This document shows, piece after piece, positions 34,985 to 43,256 of a stretch of 62,906 bases of DNA. A model generated the notes under the pieces. That model did not search any database. It saw nothing but the letters and a program-made list of their open reading frames with translations, and was not told the DNA's origin. A program made the position numbers and the translations under genes. Position 1 is the stretch's first letter. The number at the start of each line of letters is the position of its first letter. The DNA comes from Desulfovibrio sp. (lineage in GTDB: Bacteria > Desulfobacterota > Desulfovibrionia > Desulfovibrionales > Desulfovibrionaceae): contig JAILPJ010000093.1 in the NCBI GenBank assembly GCA_024699605.1, forward strand, positions 1 through 62,906. Direction: 5' to 3'.

Positions 34985-36039
34985 TGCCAAGTCTCCTTGA
35001 GTTTACTCAGACTGAGCTTGCGCAGTGGCTTGAAGACGAGCTCGGAGAAAAACGCTTCCGCTCTCAGCAGATTTTTCAGTGGCTCTGGCAGAAACTGGCT
35101 CGCGACTTTGCCCAGATGAGCAATGTCTCACAGCAGACGCGCCAATTGCTTGCTGAAAAAGCCAGTATTCCCTGGCCCAAGCTTGTCACTGTCCAAAAAA
35201 GTCAGGATGCCACAACCAAGTTTCTGCTGGAATTTTCTGACGGGGCACGTGTGGAAACGGTGCTTATTCCCTCTGAGGACCACACAGGGCGCATCCGTTG
35301 GACCCAATGCCTCTCCTCCCAGATCGGCTGTCCTATGGCCTGCACCTTCTGCGCAACCGGTCAGTCGGGTTTTACCCGCAATATGACGGCTGGCGAGATT
35401 TTATCTCAGGTACTCATTGGCCGTGACTATCTTGGTGATACTCGTCCAGATCACCCTATTGTGCGCAATCTCGTCTTCATGGGCATGGGCGAGCCGCTCA
35501 TGAATACCCAGGCATTGCTGAAAGCGTTGGCCATTCTCAACGATCCTCATGGCCTGGCCTTTTCGCCTCGCAGAATCACTGTCTCCACCTGCGGCATCAA
35601 GGATGGTCTTGAAAAACTCGGACAGGCAGGTCTTTCTTTTCTCGCCGTCTCCCTGCATGCCCCCAATCAGGCCATTCGAGAGAAGATCATGCCGCGAGCG
35701 GCCAAACTTCCCTTAAAAGAATTGCTGACCGCGCTTCGCAACTACCCCCTCAAAAATCGTGAACACATCACCTTCGAATATCTCTTACTGCGTGATGTCA
35801 ACGACTCCCCCGCCCAAGCCCATGAGCTAGCCAAAATCGTGCACAGTGTGCACGGTAAGCTCAATCTGATTGTCTACAACGCCACCAATGGCCCCTATCA
35901 GGCTCCCTCCCCAGAACGCGTGCTGGCCTTTGAAAAAGCCCTTTGGAGTCATCATCTAACAGCCATCGTACGCCAAAGCAAAGGCCAGGACATCGATGCC
36001 GCCTGCGGGCAGCTCAAGGCGCGCTTTGACAATGGCTAG
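34984..36039 (+). CDS. rlmN: 23S rRNA / tRNA adenine C2-methyltransferase RlmN
   Basis: This 351-residue radical-SAM enzyme methylates A2503 of 23S rRNA and A37 of some tRNAs. The radical-SAM motif CPMACTFCATG (CxxxCxxC) is present, as are GFTRNMTAGEIL, VFMGMGEPLMN and STCGIKDG. The C-terminal cysteine needed for methyl transfer is supplied by AACGQLK. The N-terminal domain EKRFRSQQIFQWLW is normal. It overlaps the HD-protein stop by one base, so the two are cotranslated. Confidence 0.95.
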   Translation: MPSLLEFTQTELAQWLEDELGEKRFRSQQIFQWLWQKLARDFAQMSNVSQQTRQLLAEKASIPWPKLVTVQKSQDATTKFLLEFSDGARVETVLIPSEDHTGRIRWTQCLSSQIGCPMACTFCATGQSGFTRNMTAGEILSQVLIGRDYLGDTRPDHPIVRNLVFMGMGEPLMNTQALLKALAILNDPHGLAFSPRRITVSTCGIKDGLEKLGQAGLSFLAVSLHAPNQAIREKIMPRAAKLPLKELLTALRNYPLKNREHITFEYLLLRDVNDSPAQAHELAKIVHSVHGKLNLIVYNATNGPYQAPSPERVLAFEKALWSHHLTAIVRQSKGQDIDAACGQLKARFDNG

Positions 36040-36093
36040 TTCTCCTCAAAAAGGCAAACAGCGCAAACTCCGCTTCATACGATCTTTGAGCCC

Positions 36094-36999
36094 ATGGGAT
36101 CTGCTATGCGTATTGCCCTTCTTGCGTTCCTCTGCATGACGCTATTTGCCACCAATTCGCTCTTTTGCCGGGCAGCCGTTGTCTTCCACCATCTTTCCCC
36201 CTGGCAGTATACCTCCTTTCGCGGTCTCTCCGCCGCCCTGATGCTCGTTGCGCTCAGTTTCTGGCATTTACGAGTACATGGGCAGCAGAAGCGCCTCCTC
36301 AAGCGCGCTCTGGCTCAAAGTTCCTGGCCTGCTGCGTTCGCCCTTTTTGGCTACATGGCCTGTTTCTCCCTCGCCTATCTCAAAATGCCGGCCGCCATGG
36401 GCACCTTAATTTTTAATGCCTGCATACAGTTCACCATTCTGGGTTTTGGAGTGATGCACGGCACAAGACTCAGCCTTTGGCAAAATCTGGGACTGTTCCT
36501 CGTCGTTGCCGGTCTTCTCCTGCTGACCCTTCCCAAGGTTTCGGGGAGTCCGCCCTTGGATGCCACACTCTTTGCCATTGGCGTCGGTTTTTTCTGGGGC
36601 GTCTACAGCATTCTCGGCCGTTCCGTAAAGGATGCCGTGCTCGCCACTGCAGGCAATTTCTTTCGCTGTGTCCCCCTTTTGCTGCTCATTGCTCTTGCCA
36701 GTTTTTCCAACGATCCCCGGCCTCAATCCATGGGACTTTTGCACGCCCTAATGGCCGGAGCGCTCGCCACAGCCCTTGGCTATGTGCTCTGGTACCATGT
36801 GGTACCCAGAATGTCCCTCGTCAACGGTTCAATCATTCAGCTCACGGTACCGATCATCACGGCTGTCCTGGCAGCCCTGACCCTTGATGAAACTATCACC
36901 TGGCATCTCATCCTCTCCTCAATCTGCATTCTGGGCGGGATTAGCCTTGTCATTGTCTCTGGCCAAAACAAAACACGGCACGAACAAAAGCTACGGTGA
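36094..36999 (+). CDS. EamA/DMT-type transporter
   Basis: This 301-residue protein has ten helices arranged as two EamA repeats: the first contains ATNSLFCRAAVVFHHLSPWQYTSFRG, the second the GVGFFWGVYSILGR and WYHVVPRMSLVNGSIIQLTVPI stretches. This is the drug/metabolite transporter fold; the substrate is unknown. Start ATG 36094 or ATG 36106 are both possible. It follows rlmN by 54 bases and may be read from the same transcript. No terminator is obvious before the convergent flippase gene. Confidence 0.85.
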   Translation: MGSAMRIALLAFLCMTLFATNSLFCRAAVVFHHLSPWQYTSFRGLSAALMLVALSFWHLRVHGQQKRLLKRALAQSSWPAAFALFGYMACFSLAYLKMPAAMGTLIFNACIQFTILGFGVMHGTRLSLWQNLGLFLVVAGLLLLTLPKVSGSPPLDATLFAIGVGFFWGVYSILGRSVKDAVLATAGNFFRCVPLLLLIALASFSNDPRPQSMGLLHALMAGALATALGYVLWYHVVPRMSLVNGSIIQLTVPIITAVLAALTLDETITWHLILSSICILGGISLVIVSGQNKTRHEQKLR

Positions 37000-37191
37000 G
37001 ATGGAGAATTTCTCTTGATCACCATCAGCTCTTCGAACCTGCCGCTTTACCGGGGAATCTACTTTCCCAAAACTTGGAATGGAGCTTCAAGCTCAGCATA
37101 AACGCCATGGTCCCTATGCTAATTGCACAGCGATAATGGATCGCTCCACTGAAACGCTCAGACACCTGTAAGGCACATCAAATCACAACAT

Positions 37192-38607
37192 TCATTGTTT
37201 GTCTGTTGTTTCGTGCTCAAAAGCCGATGGCGGCCGCCATTTCCAAAGCAACACCAAGAGTGGCAGGAGTCCTAACATTTCAGCACATTCCCTTGGCAAA
37301 TGAGGAAGTGTCAGCAGATAAAGAGCGGCACTGGCTAAGGCTGTCAGAAGCATCAAAAGCCATTGCGTTCCACTCATAGGCCTCGCCTTGACCTGAAAAA
37401 AACTCACCGTGAGAATGGCCACCCAGACCTTGGTAATGGTCAAAGCCATGGCGCAACCGGCAAGGGGAGATGCAGGAATGAGCCAGAAACAACAGACAAT
37501 GTTCACCAGAAGACCGCTCAAATAAAAGAAAAAGAGTAGTACATGGCGGCCCATGCCAATCATGGCGTAGGCGGCAAGATTGTGCAAAAACGCCGTAGCC
37601 AGGCACGGCGTCAAAAGCCGCTGGGCCGGCACAGCGCTTTGAAACTGCTCGCCATAGATCAAGGGGAGAATACGGTCACTTTCCACACAGATGACAAAAA
37701 TCACAGGCAGGGCTGCCGCCCAGAGAGAACGAGCCGTTTGTCCGGCAAGCCGCCGAAACTGTGCCTTATTTTCCTGCCAAAGCTTCGTCAAAAGGGGAAA
37801 AATCACTTTACCAAGCAAAGCCCCGCTGACGAGTGTGGCCAGTCCTTCAACCATCTCCCAGGCCACACCATAGCCTCCCACCTCCGCATCACCGCCATAG
37901 CGCTTCAAAAAAATCACATTAATTTTATTGTAAAACATGGCGCAGACGGCCATACCAGTAAAGATCAGGCCGCTTTTCATTTTTCGGGCCAAATCCTTAA
38001 GCTGGCTTAGACCAAAACCATGGAAGGGATTGCGATGCAGGGCTAAGGTGGCGAAACTCAAGCAGAGGAGGGATTCAATAGGCTTATAGATGGCAATGAG
38101 GAGGGGGGAGGCCTTGAAGAGTACGCAGACAATGCCAAAGCCGATGCCAATCAGGGCTGCCGGGATGCGGATACGCATTTCCACATCCTGCCTGCCCCTT
38201 GCCTGACAGAGAGCAAAGAAGGAATCGCAAATGGCATCGAGGCCAAATCCGCAAGCTATGCAGAGCACAATCAGACGCAACTGCCCGCTATAGTCCTGCT
38301 GACCGGAGATATACCAGAGGAAAAGCAGCACGGGTAAAAGGACACAAGCCTTCAGCCAGCTGACCTCGCCGAGTAGCGTTCGGGGATGGTCTTTACCGCG
38401 TGCAAAAGACGAAAGGAGATAGTCGTTCAGACCGACATCGACCACAGTCTTGACGAGATAACCGTAGGTCAGAGCCAGAACAATCTGCCCCAGAATCTCC
38501 TGGCTGTAGCGTGCCAAAAGAATAGTGAAAACCGTCCAGGAAAGATCGCGTGTCCACTGGGCTCCCAGAATGTAGCCCAAACGTTTAGGGATATCCTTGA
38601 TCTTCAT
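37192..38607 (-). CDS. Wzx-like polysaccharide flippase (MOP superfamily)
   Basis: This 471-residue protein has about twelve to fourteen membrane helices and the start ILGAQWTRDLSWTVFTILLARYSQEILGQIVLALTYGYLV, the usual opening of RfbX/Wzx-type oligosaccharide-lipid flippases. The ATG at 38607 (MKIKDIPKRL) is preferred. An in-frame upstream ATG at 38664 would add MEAAFPPRRERRDIHAADL, which is copy C of a repeated leader element rather than a natural N terminus. It lies apart from the main glycan block and is separated from the export genes upstream by an insertion sequence. Confidence 0.8.
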   Translation of the reverse strand: MKIKDIPKRLGYILGAQWTRDLSWTVFTILLARYSQEILGQIVLALTYGYLVKTVVDVGLNDYLLSSFARGKDHPRTLLGEVSWLKACVLLPVLLFLWYISGQQDYSGQLRLIVLCIACGFGLDAICDSFFALCQARGRQDVEMRIRIPAALIGIGFGIVCVLFKASPLLIAIYKPIESLLCLSFATLALHRNPFHGFGLSQLKDLARKMKSGLIFTGMAVCAMFYNKINVIFLKRYGGDAEVGGYGVAWEMVEGLATLVSGALLGKVIFPLLTKLWQENKAQFRRLAGQTARSLWAAALPVIFVICVESDRILPLIYGEQFQSAVPAQRLLTPCLATAFLHNLAAYAMIGMGRHVLLFFFYLSGLLVNIVCCFWLIPASPLAGCAMALTITKVWVAILTVSFFQVKARPMSGTQWLLMLLTALASAALYLLTLPHLPRECAEMLGLLPLLVLLWKWRPPSAFEHETTDKQ

Positions 38608-38664
38608 CAAGTCTGCAGCGTGGATATCCCGTCGTTCACGGCGGGGCGGAAACGCTGCCTCCAT
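38607..38664 (-). repeat. Copy C of the GGAGGCGGC leader hairpin element
   Basis: On the minus strand it reads ATGGAGGCAGCGTTTCCGCC and continues to the flippase ATG. The outer stem is CAGCG/CGCTG, a compensated change relative to CGGCG/CGCCG in copy A, and the inner stem is CCGT/ACGG. In this copy the small MEAAFPPR frame is in frame with the downstream gene. Confidence 0.5.
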
Positions 38665-38974
38665 TTCTGATTGTCAGCAAACGACATTATCGCGTTGGCG
38701 TCTCACATAAGACGAGGGACAAGGAAAACAATAGCTGGCGCGCTCTCATCTCGCCAAGACTGCCCACAAGCACACAATATTCTAGAGCAAGCTTGTGCTC
38801 CATCGTCTGCAAGATCTCTTTCAAGGCTTTTTGACAACGCTCCTCATACGCAGGGAGACACGTTACCGTTGTTAAAAGGCAAGCCCAAAAGGCAGAAAGA
38901 GATCAAGCCGAATCGGCCTCTGGCGCGACAGAACAGTGGAAGCTTCAAAACACAACGCGACAAGCCTGTCTAAA
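38665..38974. other. Intergenic region left of the insertion sequence
   Basis: This stretch of 310 bases held the original spacer between the HlyD gene and the flippase gene. I see no gene. AAGCCG-AAT-CGGCCT near 38904 forms a short stem that on the minus strand could be part of a weak terminator. It ends with the left target-site copy TCTAAA (38969-38974). Confidence 0.4.
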
Positions 38975-40863
38975 CACAGTCATTCAGTTTTTTAGGGATG
39001 CATAAGGATTCCTTGCCTATGATCCGTGCCAAGTGTATGACACGTTTCCATCAGTAAGGAGTCTGTGTCCGTCCTTAAGCCGCAAAGCAGGGGGCATGTC
39101 GGGTCTAGATAATTTTTTGGGTAAGTGAATAAACAAACCCAAAAAATGCTTGACTCATATACCTAAATGTGGTAGGTTTTCTACAAACAATTAGGGATAT
39201 GGAGAGAGCATTCATGAAAATTTCCAACCTTGCTGCCCTTAGACAGTACCTCCCCGAGAAAAGCACTGAAATCAAGGCTATCAATGGATACTATTATGTG
39301 TACCGATATACGAGCAAAAAACTCGAAAATGGACGCTGGGGAAAATCCTCAGGCAAGTGTATCGGAAAGATAGTTGCCGACAAAGGTTTCATCCCCAACA
39401 AATATTATCTCGAAAACCCCAGTGCTGAGCCTGGCGGTAGTTGCTTCAATGATCTCTGTAATAATATTCCCGATACCAATAGCGGTGCTGGCGACAAAGA
39501 CAGTTCTGTGAAAAATGCCGGTGAAAGCCTTTGGAATACCAGCACTGTTTCACTGGATGAGATCACGATCCTTGAATATGGTCAGTATGCCATGATTTAC
39601 AAACTGGCTGCTCCTGTTCTTTCAAGGCTTGAGCAACATTTCAATGCAGATACAGCGTCTCAGATTTTTTGCTATGCAGTGATTTTATGTGCCAACGGTT
39701 TTATACATATGGATCAGATAAAATCGCTGTACCAGCAGAGTTGGCTTTCTCTTGCCAACAAAAAACTGGAATTCGGAATGGGCCGGACAGCTTTGGGTAC
39801 TCTTTTGCACAATCTGGCCTTGCGAGGCAATCGAGTACGAAATTATGAACAGGCTGTAATTGATGATTGTGCAAGAGGCGACGCCAAAATCGCCATCGAT
39901 GGTCATGCGATAAGATCGTGTTCAGATAATAACGATTTAGCCGAGACTGGTTACAAATATAATCAACTGAAAGCTGATCAGGTCAATCTCCTTATGGGAT
40001 ATGATGTCGAACGAGGCTTTCCACTGTTTGCTAGAGTTTTTAGAGGATCTTATACTGATGTATCTACGATAAAAGATCTTGATAATATATACGAATTCAA
40101 AAATATTTTGTTTATTGTTGATCGTGGATTTTATAGTGAAGACAACCTTAAAGTATTCTCAATGAATGGAAATACGTTTATTATACCCCTTCCAGCCCAT
40201 ACTAAACTATTTAAAGGTATTATGTCTACAATAAAATATACTGGTGATTTCTATTATCGTAAAGGAAGCAAGCATACTCGTATTGATTATATGGAAAAAG
40301 ATATAGGTGATGGAAGAAGAATTATAGTATGCCGTGATGTTGATGAAAATGAAAAGACTCGTTACAATTATCTGCGATGTATTGATGAGGGAAAGACTGA
40401 ATATACAATTGATAACTACGAGAGAAATAAAGAATTTTTTGGGGTATTTGTATTGCTAACTAATACTAAGTACACTGCAGATCAGGTTTTTATAAACTAT
40501 AAAAAACGGTGGGCAATTGAAACTTTTTATAGATTTATAAAAAATTCAGCTGATTTCAACGATCTAAAAATTGAAGATTACTATAAAGAACAGGGTTTCT
40601 CCTTCATCATGCTGATTACAGGTCAAGTCCAACACTATCTGGAGGAAGCTGTGAAAAAGCTGAAGGACAACACGACCTCAGTTTATGATGCTTTGACGAT
40701 GGCGAGATTCATGAAGATCCATCTGAAAAATGGAAGGTGGCAGCTGTGCAATGCCCGCACCAAAGACCTAATGCGTATGAAAAAGATGGGCTTCGAACCT
40801 GACAGAACAATCATTATCTAGGTGTAAACTCTTGGCATATCCCTAAAAAACTGAATGACTGTG
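38975..40863 (+). mobile_element. Complete IS1634-like insertion sequence
   Basis: The 1889-bp element is bounded by perfect 25-bp terminal inverted repeats beginning CACAGTCATTCAGTTTTTTA, at 38975-38999 and 40839-40863. It is flanked by the direct repeat TCTAAA (38969-38974 and 40864-40869), a 6-bp target duplication. It carries one intact DDE transposase gene. An internal 11-bp inverted repeat, ATTTTTTGGGT / ACCCAAAAAAT, lies at about 39111-39146 upstream of the transposase. The right target copy contains the stop codon of the HlyD gene. Confidence 0.9.
39214..40821 (+). CDS. IS1634-family DDE transposase
   Basis: This transposase of about 535 residues has the N-terminal module KAINGYYYVYRYTSKKLENGRWGK and a DDE core: the first Asp in KIAIDGHAIRS, the second in ILFIVDRGFYSEDNL and the Glu in KKRWAIETFYRFIKNSADF (YREK-like). 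This is the IS1634/IS4-group arrangement. ATG 39214 is chosen because GGAGAGAG lies 7 bases upstream; a GTG at 39169 is in frame. A promoter-like TTGACT-N17-TAGGTT lies at about 39150. The central part (about 39950-40560) is strikingly AT-rich relative to both ends, but the frame is intact, so the element may be active. Confidence 0.9.
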   Translation: MKISNLAALRQYLPEKSTEIKAINGYYYVYRYTSKKLENGRWGKSSGKCIGKIVADKGFIPNKYYLENPSAEPGGSCFNDLCNNIPDTNSGAGDKDSSVKNAGESLWNTSTVSLDEITILEYGQYAMIYKLAAPVLSRLEQHFNADTASQIFCYAVILCANGFIHMDQIKSLYQQSWLSLANKKLEFGMGRTALGTLLHNLALRGNRVRNYEQAVIDDCARGDAKIAIDGHAIRSCSDNNDLAETGYKYNQLKADQVNLLMGYDVERGFPLFARVFRGSYTDVSTIKDLDNIYEFKNILFIVDRGFYSEDNLKVFSMNGNTFIIPLPAHTKLFKGIMSTIKYTGDFYYRKGSKHTRIDYMEKDIGDGRRIIVCRDVDENEKTRYNYLRCIDEGKTEYTIDNYERNKEFFGVFVLLTNTKYTADQVFINYKKRWAIETFYRFIKNSADFNDLKIEDYYKEQGFSFIMLITGQVQHYLEEAVKKLKDNTTSVYDALTMARFMKIHLKNGRWQLCNARTKDLMRMKKMGFEPDRTIII

Positions 40864-40864
40864 T

Positions 40865-41761
40865 CTAAAAGCGAACCACAGCTTTAAAGCCTGGCTTGAG
40901 CTCAAACTTGGGATTGGGAATCATCAGTTTGACCGTGAAATAGGAGGGCTTATCCACATTCATGTCATTGGAAACCCAGGAAATTTCCGTGACTTTGGCT
41001 TCAAACTTTTTATTGCCAAGAGAAGGGATCTCCACTCGCGCGGTCTTGCCTTCTGCAATGTCCGACAGCTCGCCCTCATAAACCGGCACCTGAATCAGCA
41101 TGGGGTCAAGAGGTCCAACCACCACAGGCTCGGCGCCCTGAGGCAAAAGCGAACCGGGAAAAATACTGGCAACGGAAAGGACATAGCCATCAATGGGCGA
41201 AGGAATAATCAAACCGCTCTCAGGCAAAATCATACCTTCCGTAAGAGGCACCTGATAAAATTTTTCCAGCTCCTTAAGACGTGCGGCAAACGTGTCTTCA
41301 GCCTTCTTGATGGTCTTACGCAAAAGTCCAATACGCTCAATAATGGCTGAAACTTCATTTTCCTGCCTGGTCAGAGCCTGCCGTGAACCAAGTCCCGAAG
41401 CCACAAGCTGACGGCTTTTCTTGCATTGCGCTTCCATGCGCGCCTGCTCACGCTCAAGTTCAAGAATCTTGCCGCGCAAGTCTTCCGTGTCGCTGCCGCG
41501 GGTGATTTCCTTCTGCAAAACGCGCTCAGCTTCACTCTGCAGATGAAAACGCAAAAGCGGATCTCCCTTTTTCACGGCATCGCCAGGTTTGACACAGATC
41601 TCATCAATAATGGCATGAAAGGGCATCGGTTCCGTACGCATCACGGTGCTCAAAACCTTACCTGTCAAAATGGTCTCAGCAGCCTGCGCTGGCGAAGAGA
41701 CACAGACAGGGAAAAACAGAGCCACAAGCAGTGCTGCGAATCTTATGGAATATCTCTGCAT
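40865..41761 (-). CDS. HlyD/RND-type periplasmic adaptor protein
   Basis: This 298-residue membrane-fusion protein has a signal peptide (cleavage near SSPAQA-AETI) and a biotinyl-lipoyl half EICVKPGDAVKKGDPLLRFHLQ. A coiled-coil hairpin spans about residues 75-165 (ELEREQARMEAQCKKSRQL and ENEVSAIIERIGLLRK), followed by the second half SGLIIPSPIDGYVLSVASIFPGS and a beta-barrel domain. It connects an inner-membrane pump to a TolC channel; no pump gene is adjacent. Its stop codon TAG lies inside the target duplication of the neighbouring insertion sequence, and the protein is unchanged. It follows the TolC gene by 6 bases. Confidence 0.85.
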   Translation of the reverse strand: MQRYSIRFAALLVALFFPVCVSSPAQAAETILTGKVLSTVMRTEPMPFHAIIDEICVKPGDAVKKGDPLLRFHLQSEAERVLQKEITRGSDTEDLRGKILELEREQARMEAQCKKSRQLVASGLGSRQALTRQENEVSAIIERIGLLRKTIKKAEDTFAARLKELEKFYQVPLTEGMILPESGLIIPSPIDGYVLSVASIFPGSLLPQGAEPVVVGPLDPMLIQVPVYEGELSDIAEGKTARVEIPSLGNKKFEAKVTEISWVSNDMNVDKPSYFTVKLMIPNPKFELKPGFKAVVRF

Positions 41762-41767
41762 AACAAC

Positions 41768-43216
41768 CTACATCAGATTTTTCAGGGGAAGACCCAGGAA
41801 GCGTTCCTGCAAAACATTGGCTAAATACATCCAGTCCAGATGGGCCAGCTTATAGTTGAGTTCTGCCTCAATCACAGCGATGCGCGCATTGGCCATCTGC
41901 TCGTGCAAATTGGTGACCACGGGCATTTCTTCCGTGCCTTCTTTAAAGGCAATGAGTGCTTCCTTGTACTGCAATTCCGCCGTAGTAAATCGGGTCTTGG
42001 CGATCTTCAGCTGATTGTCAGCCAGGGCCACGGCCTGCTGAGCCTGCAACCAGCGGTTGGAATATTCTGTCCGCTTTCTGGCCATTTCATGAAAGGCCTG
42101 GGCCTTTTCCATGCGCGCGGTCTGCACTCCGCGATAGCGGTGCCCCCAGTCGATAAGGGGAAAGTCAAAATTCAAGTGCAGAAAAACGTCTTCTTCACCG
42201 CCGCTTGGCTGTGATTGGCCCGCTGGCGGTTGTTTGTTGACCTCAATGCTCATCAAAGGCATATACTGCGCCCAGGCAACCATGATGTTGAAGTCCGCCA
42301 GTTTGATCTGACCGCGTAGCAGCAGATCGTCCTCAGTAACATTCCAGCGGTCTTCCCATTTCAGAGCGTAGCCATCAAAACCCCGCAGAATTTCATCGGC
42401 ACTTTCCTCGTCAATGGTCATCTTGTGGTGCGCATCAATGCCAGCCAGAATCTTCAGACGCGTTTTTTCCATAGTGGATTCCATCTTGGTCTTTTCCACC
42501 GTCAGCTCCAATTCGCGCGTATGTTCATCGGCTAGATTCAGCTGAACACCCTGTCGACCTTCCACGCTCTCAACTTCATGCCAATAGGCTTTGAGTTCCT
42601 TGCCGAGGGGCAGAACAGCCTCCTTAGCAGCCATAATCTCCTTTAACGATTTGAGTTTCAGGTACATTCTGGCGATATCGTAAATAGCCTCACCCACGGC
42701 CTTGCGGTGGGTCGCAATAGCCATATTCACCATGCCTTTCTGCACCTGATGCTCGAAATAGGTCGCCACAGGATTGGGAAAATCACAGCGGAAACCCACG
42801 TCAAACTTGGTGCGGCCATAGTCGCCTGAGACGTAGCGCGTGTCTTCATTCAAGCGTGTCAGATTATTGGTGACGGAAAAAAGGAGGCGGGGTTCAGGAA
42901 GGTATTTCCAGACCGAGTCTGTGAGGGCAAGACGCTTGATTTCAAGATTAACGGCACTATGCACCAGCATCGGCGACTGCTGGATGGCCAGATAGACCGT
43001 ATCTTCAAAGCGAAATTTCTTTGATGGATCGTAAAGGCTGGTTACGGCGTGCTCTAACTTGCTTTTCCTTTCCACGGGTACGCCCGGAACCTCTTTGAGC
43101 CAATGGCGAGCAGGCAATTCCGGCGAATGCATGCCCGCTTTCTGCGAACTGCAGCCCCAGAGAACAGGAAGCAAAAGACAAAGACAGAAAAAAAGATTGG
43201 CGGCAGATTTCAGCAT
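41768..43216 (-). CDS. TolC-family outer-membrane lipoprotein
   Basis: This protein of 482 residues begins MLKSAANLFFCLCLLLPVLWGCSSQ, with a lipobox (LWGC), so it is a lipoprotein. The rest has the two-repeat TolC pattern: long helices such as AIATHRKAVGEAIYDIARMYLKLKSLKEI and RWLQAQQAVALADNQLKIAKTRF, and strands in between. It should form the outer-membrane tunnel with the HlyD-like adaptor. ATG 43216 is chosen because GAGG precedes it by 9 bases and the longer frame has no signal sequence at its end. It starts 40 bases after the acyltransferase gene ends. Confidence 0.82.
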   Translation of the reverse strand: MLKSAANLFFCLCLLLPVLWGCSSQKAGMHSPELPARHWLKEVPGVPVERKSKLEHAVTSLYDPSKKFRFEDTVYLAIQQSPMLVHSAVNLEIKRLALTDSVWKYLPEPRLLFSVTNNLTRLNEDTRYVSGDYGRTKFDVGFRCDFPNPVATYFEHQVQKGMVNMAIATHRKAVGEAIYDIARMYLKLKSLKEIMAAKEAVLPLGKELKAYWHEVESVEGRQGVQLNLADEHTRELELTVEKTKMESTMEKTRLKILAGIDAHHKMTIDEESADEILRGFDGYALKWEDRWNVTEDDLLLRGQIKLADFNIMVAWAQYMPLMSIEVNKQPPAGQSQPSGGEEDVFLHLNFDFPLIDWGHRYRGVQTARMEKAQAFHEMARKRTEYSNRWLQAQQAVALADNQLKIAKTRFTTAELQYKEALIAFKEGTEEMPVVTNLHEQMANARIAVIEAELNYKLAHLDWMYLANVLQERFLGLPLKNLM

Positions 43217-43256
43217 GGAGACAGGCCTCATGGGCAAAGGCAGCCATTCGGCTTGC

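Noticed and set aside
40830-40850. TTGGCATAT near the right end of the insertion sequence as a sigma-54 promoter
   Set aside because: No GC at the -12 position; it lies in the terminal repeat region.
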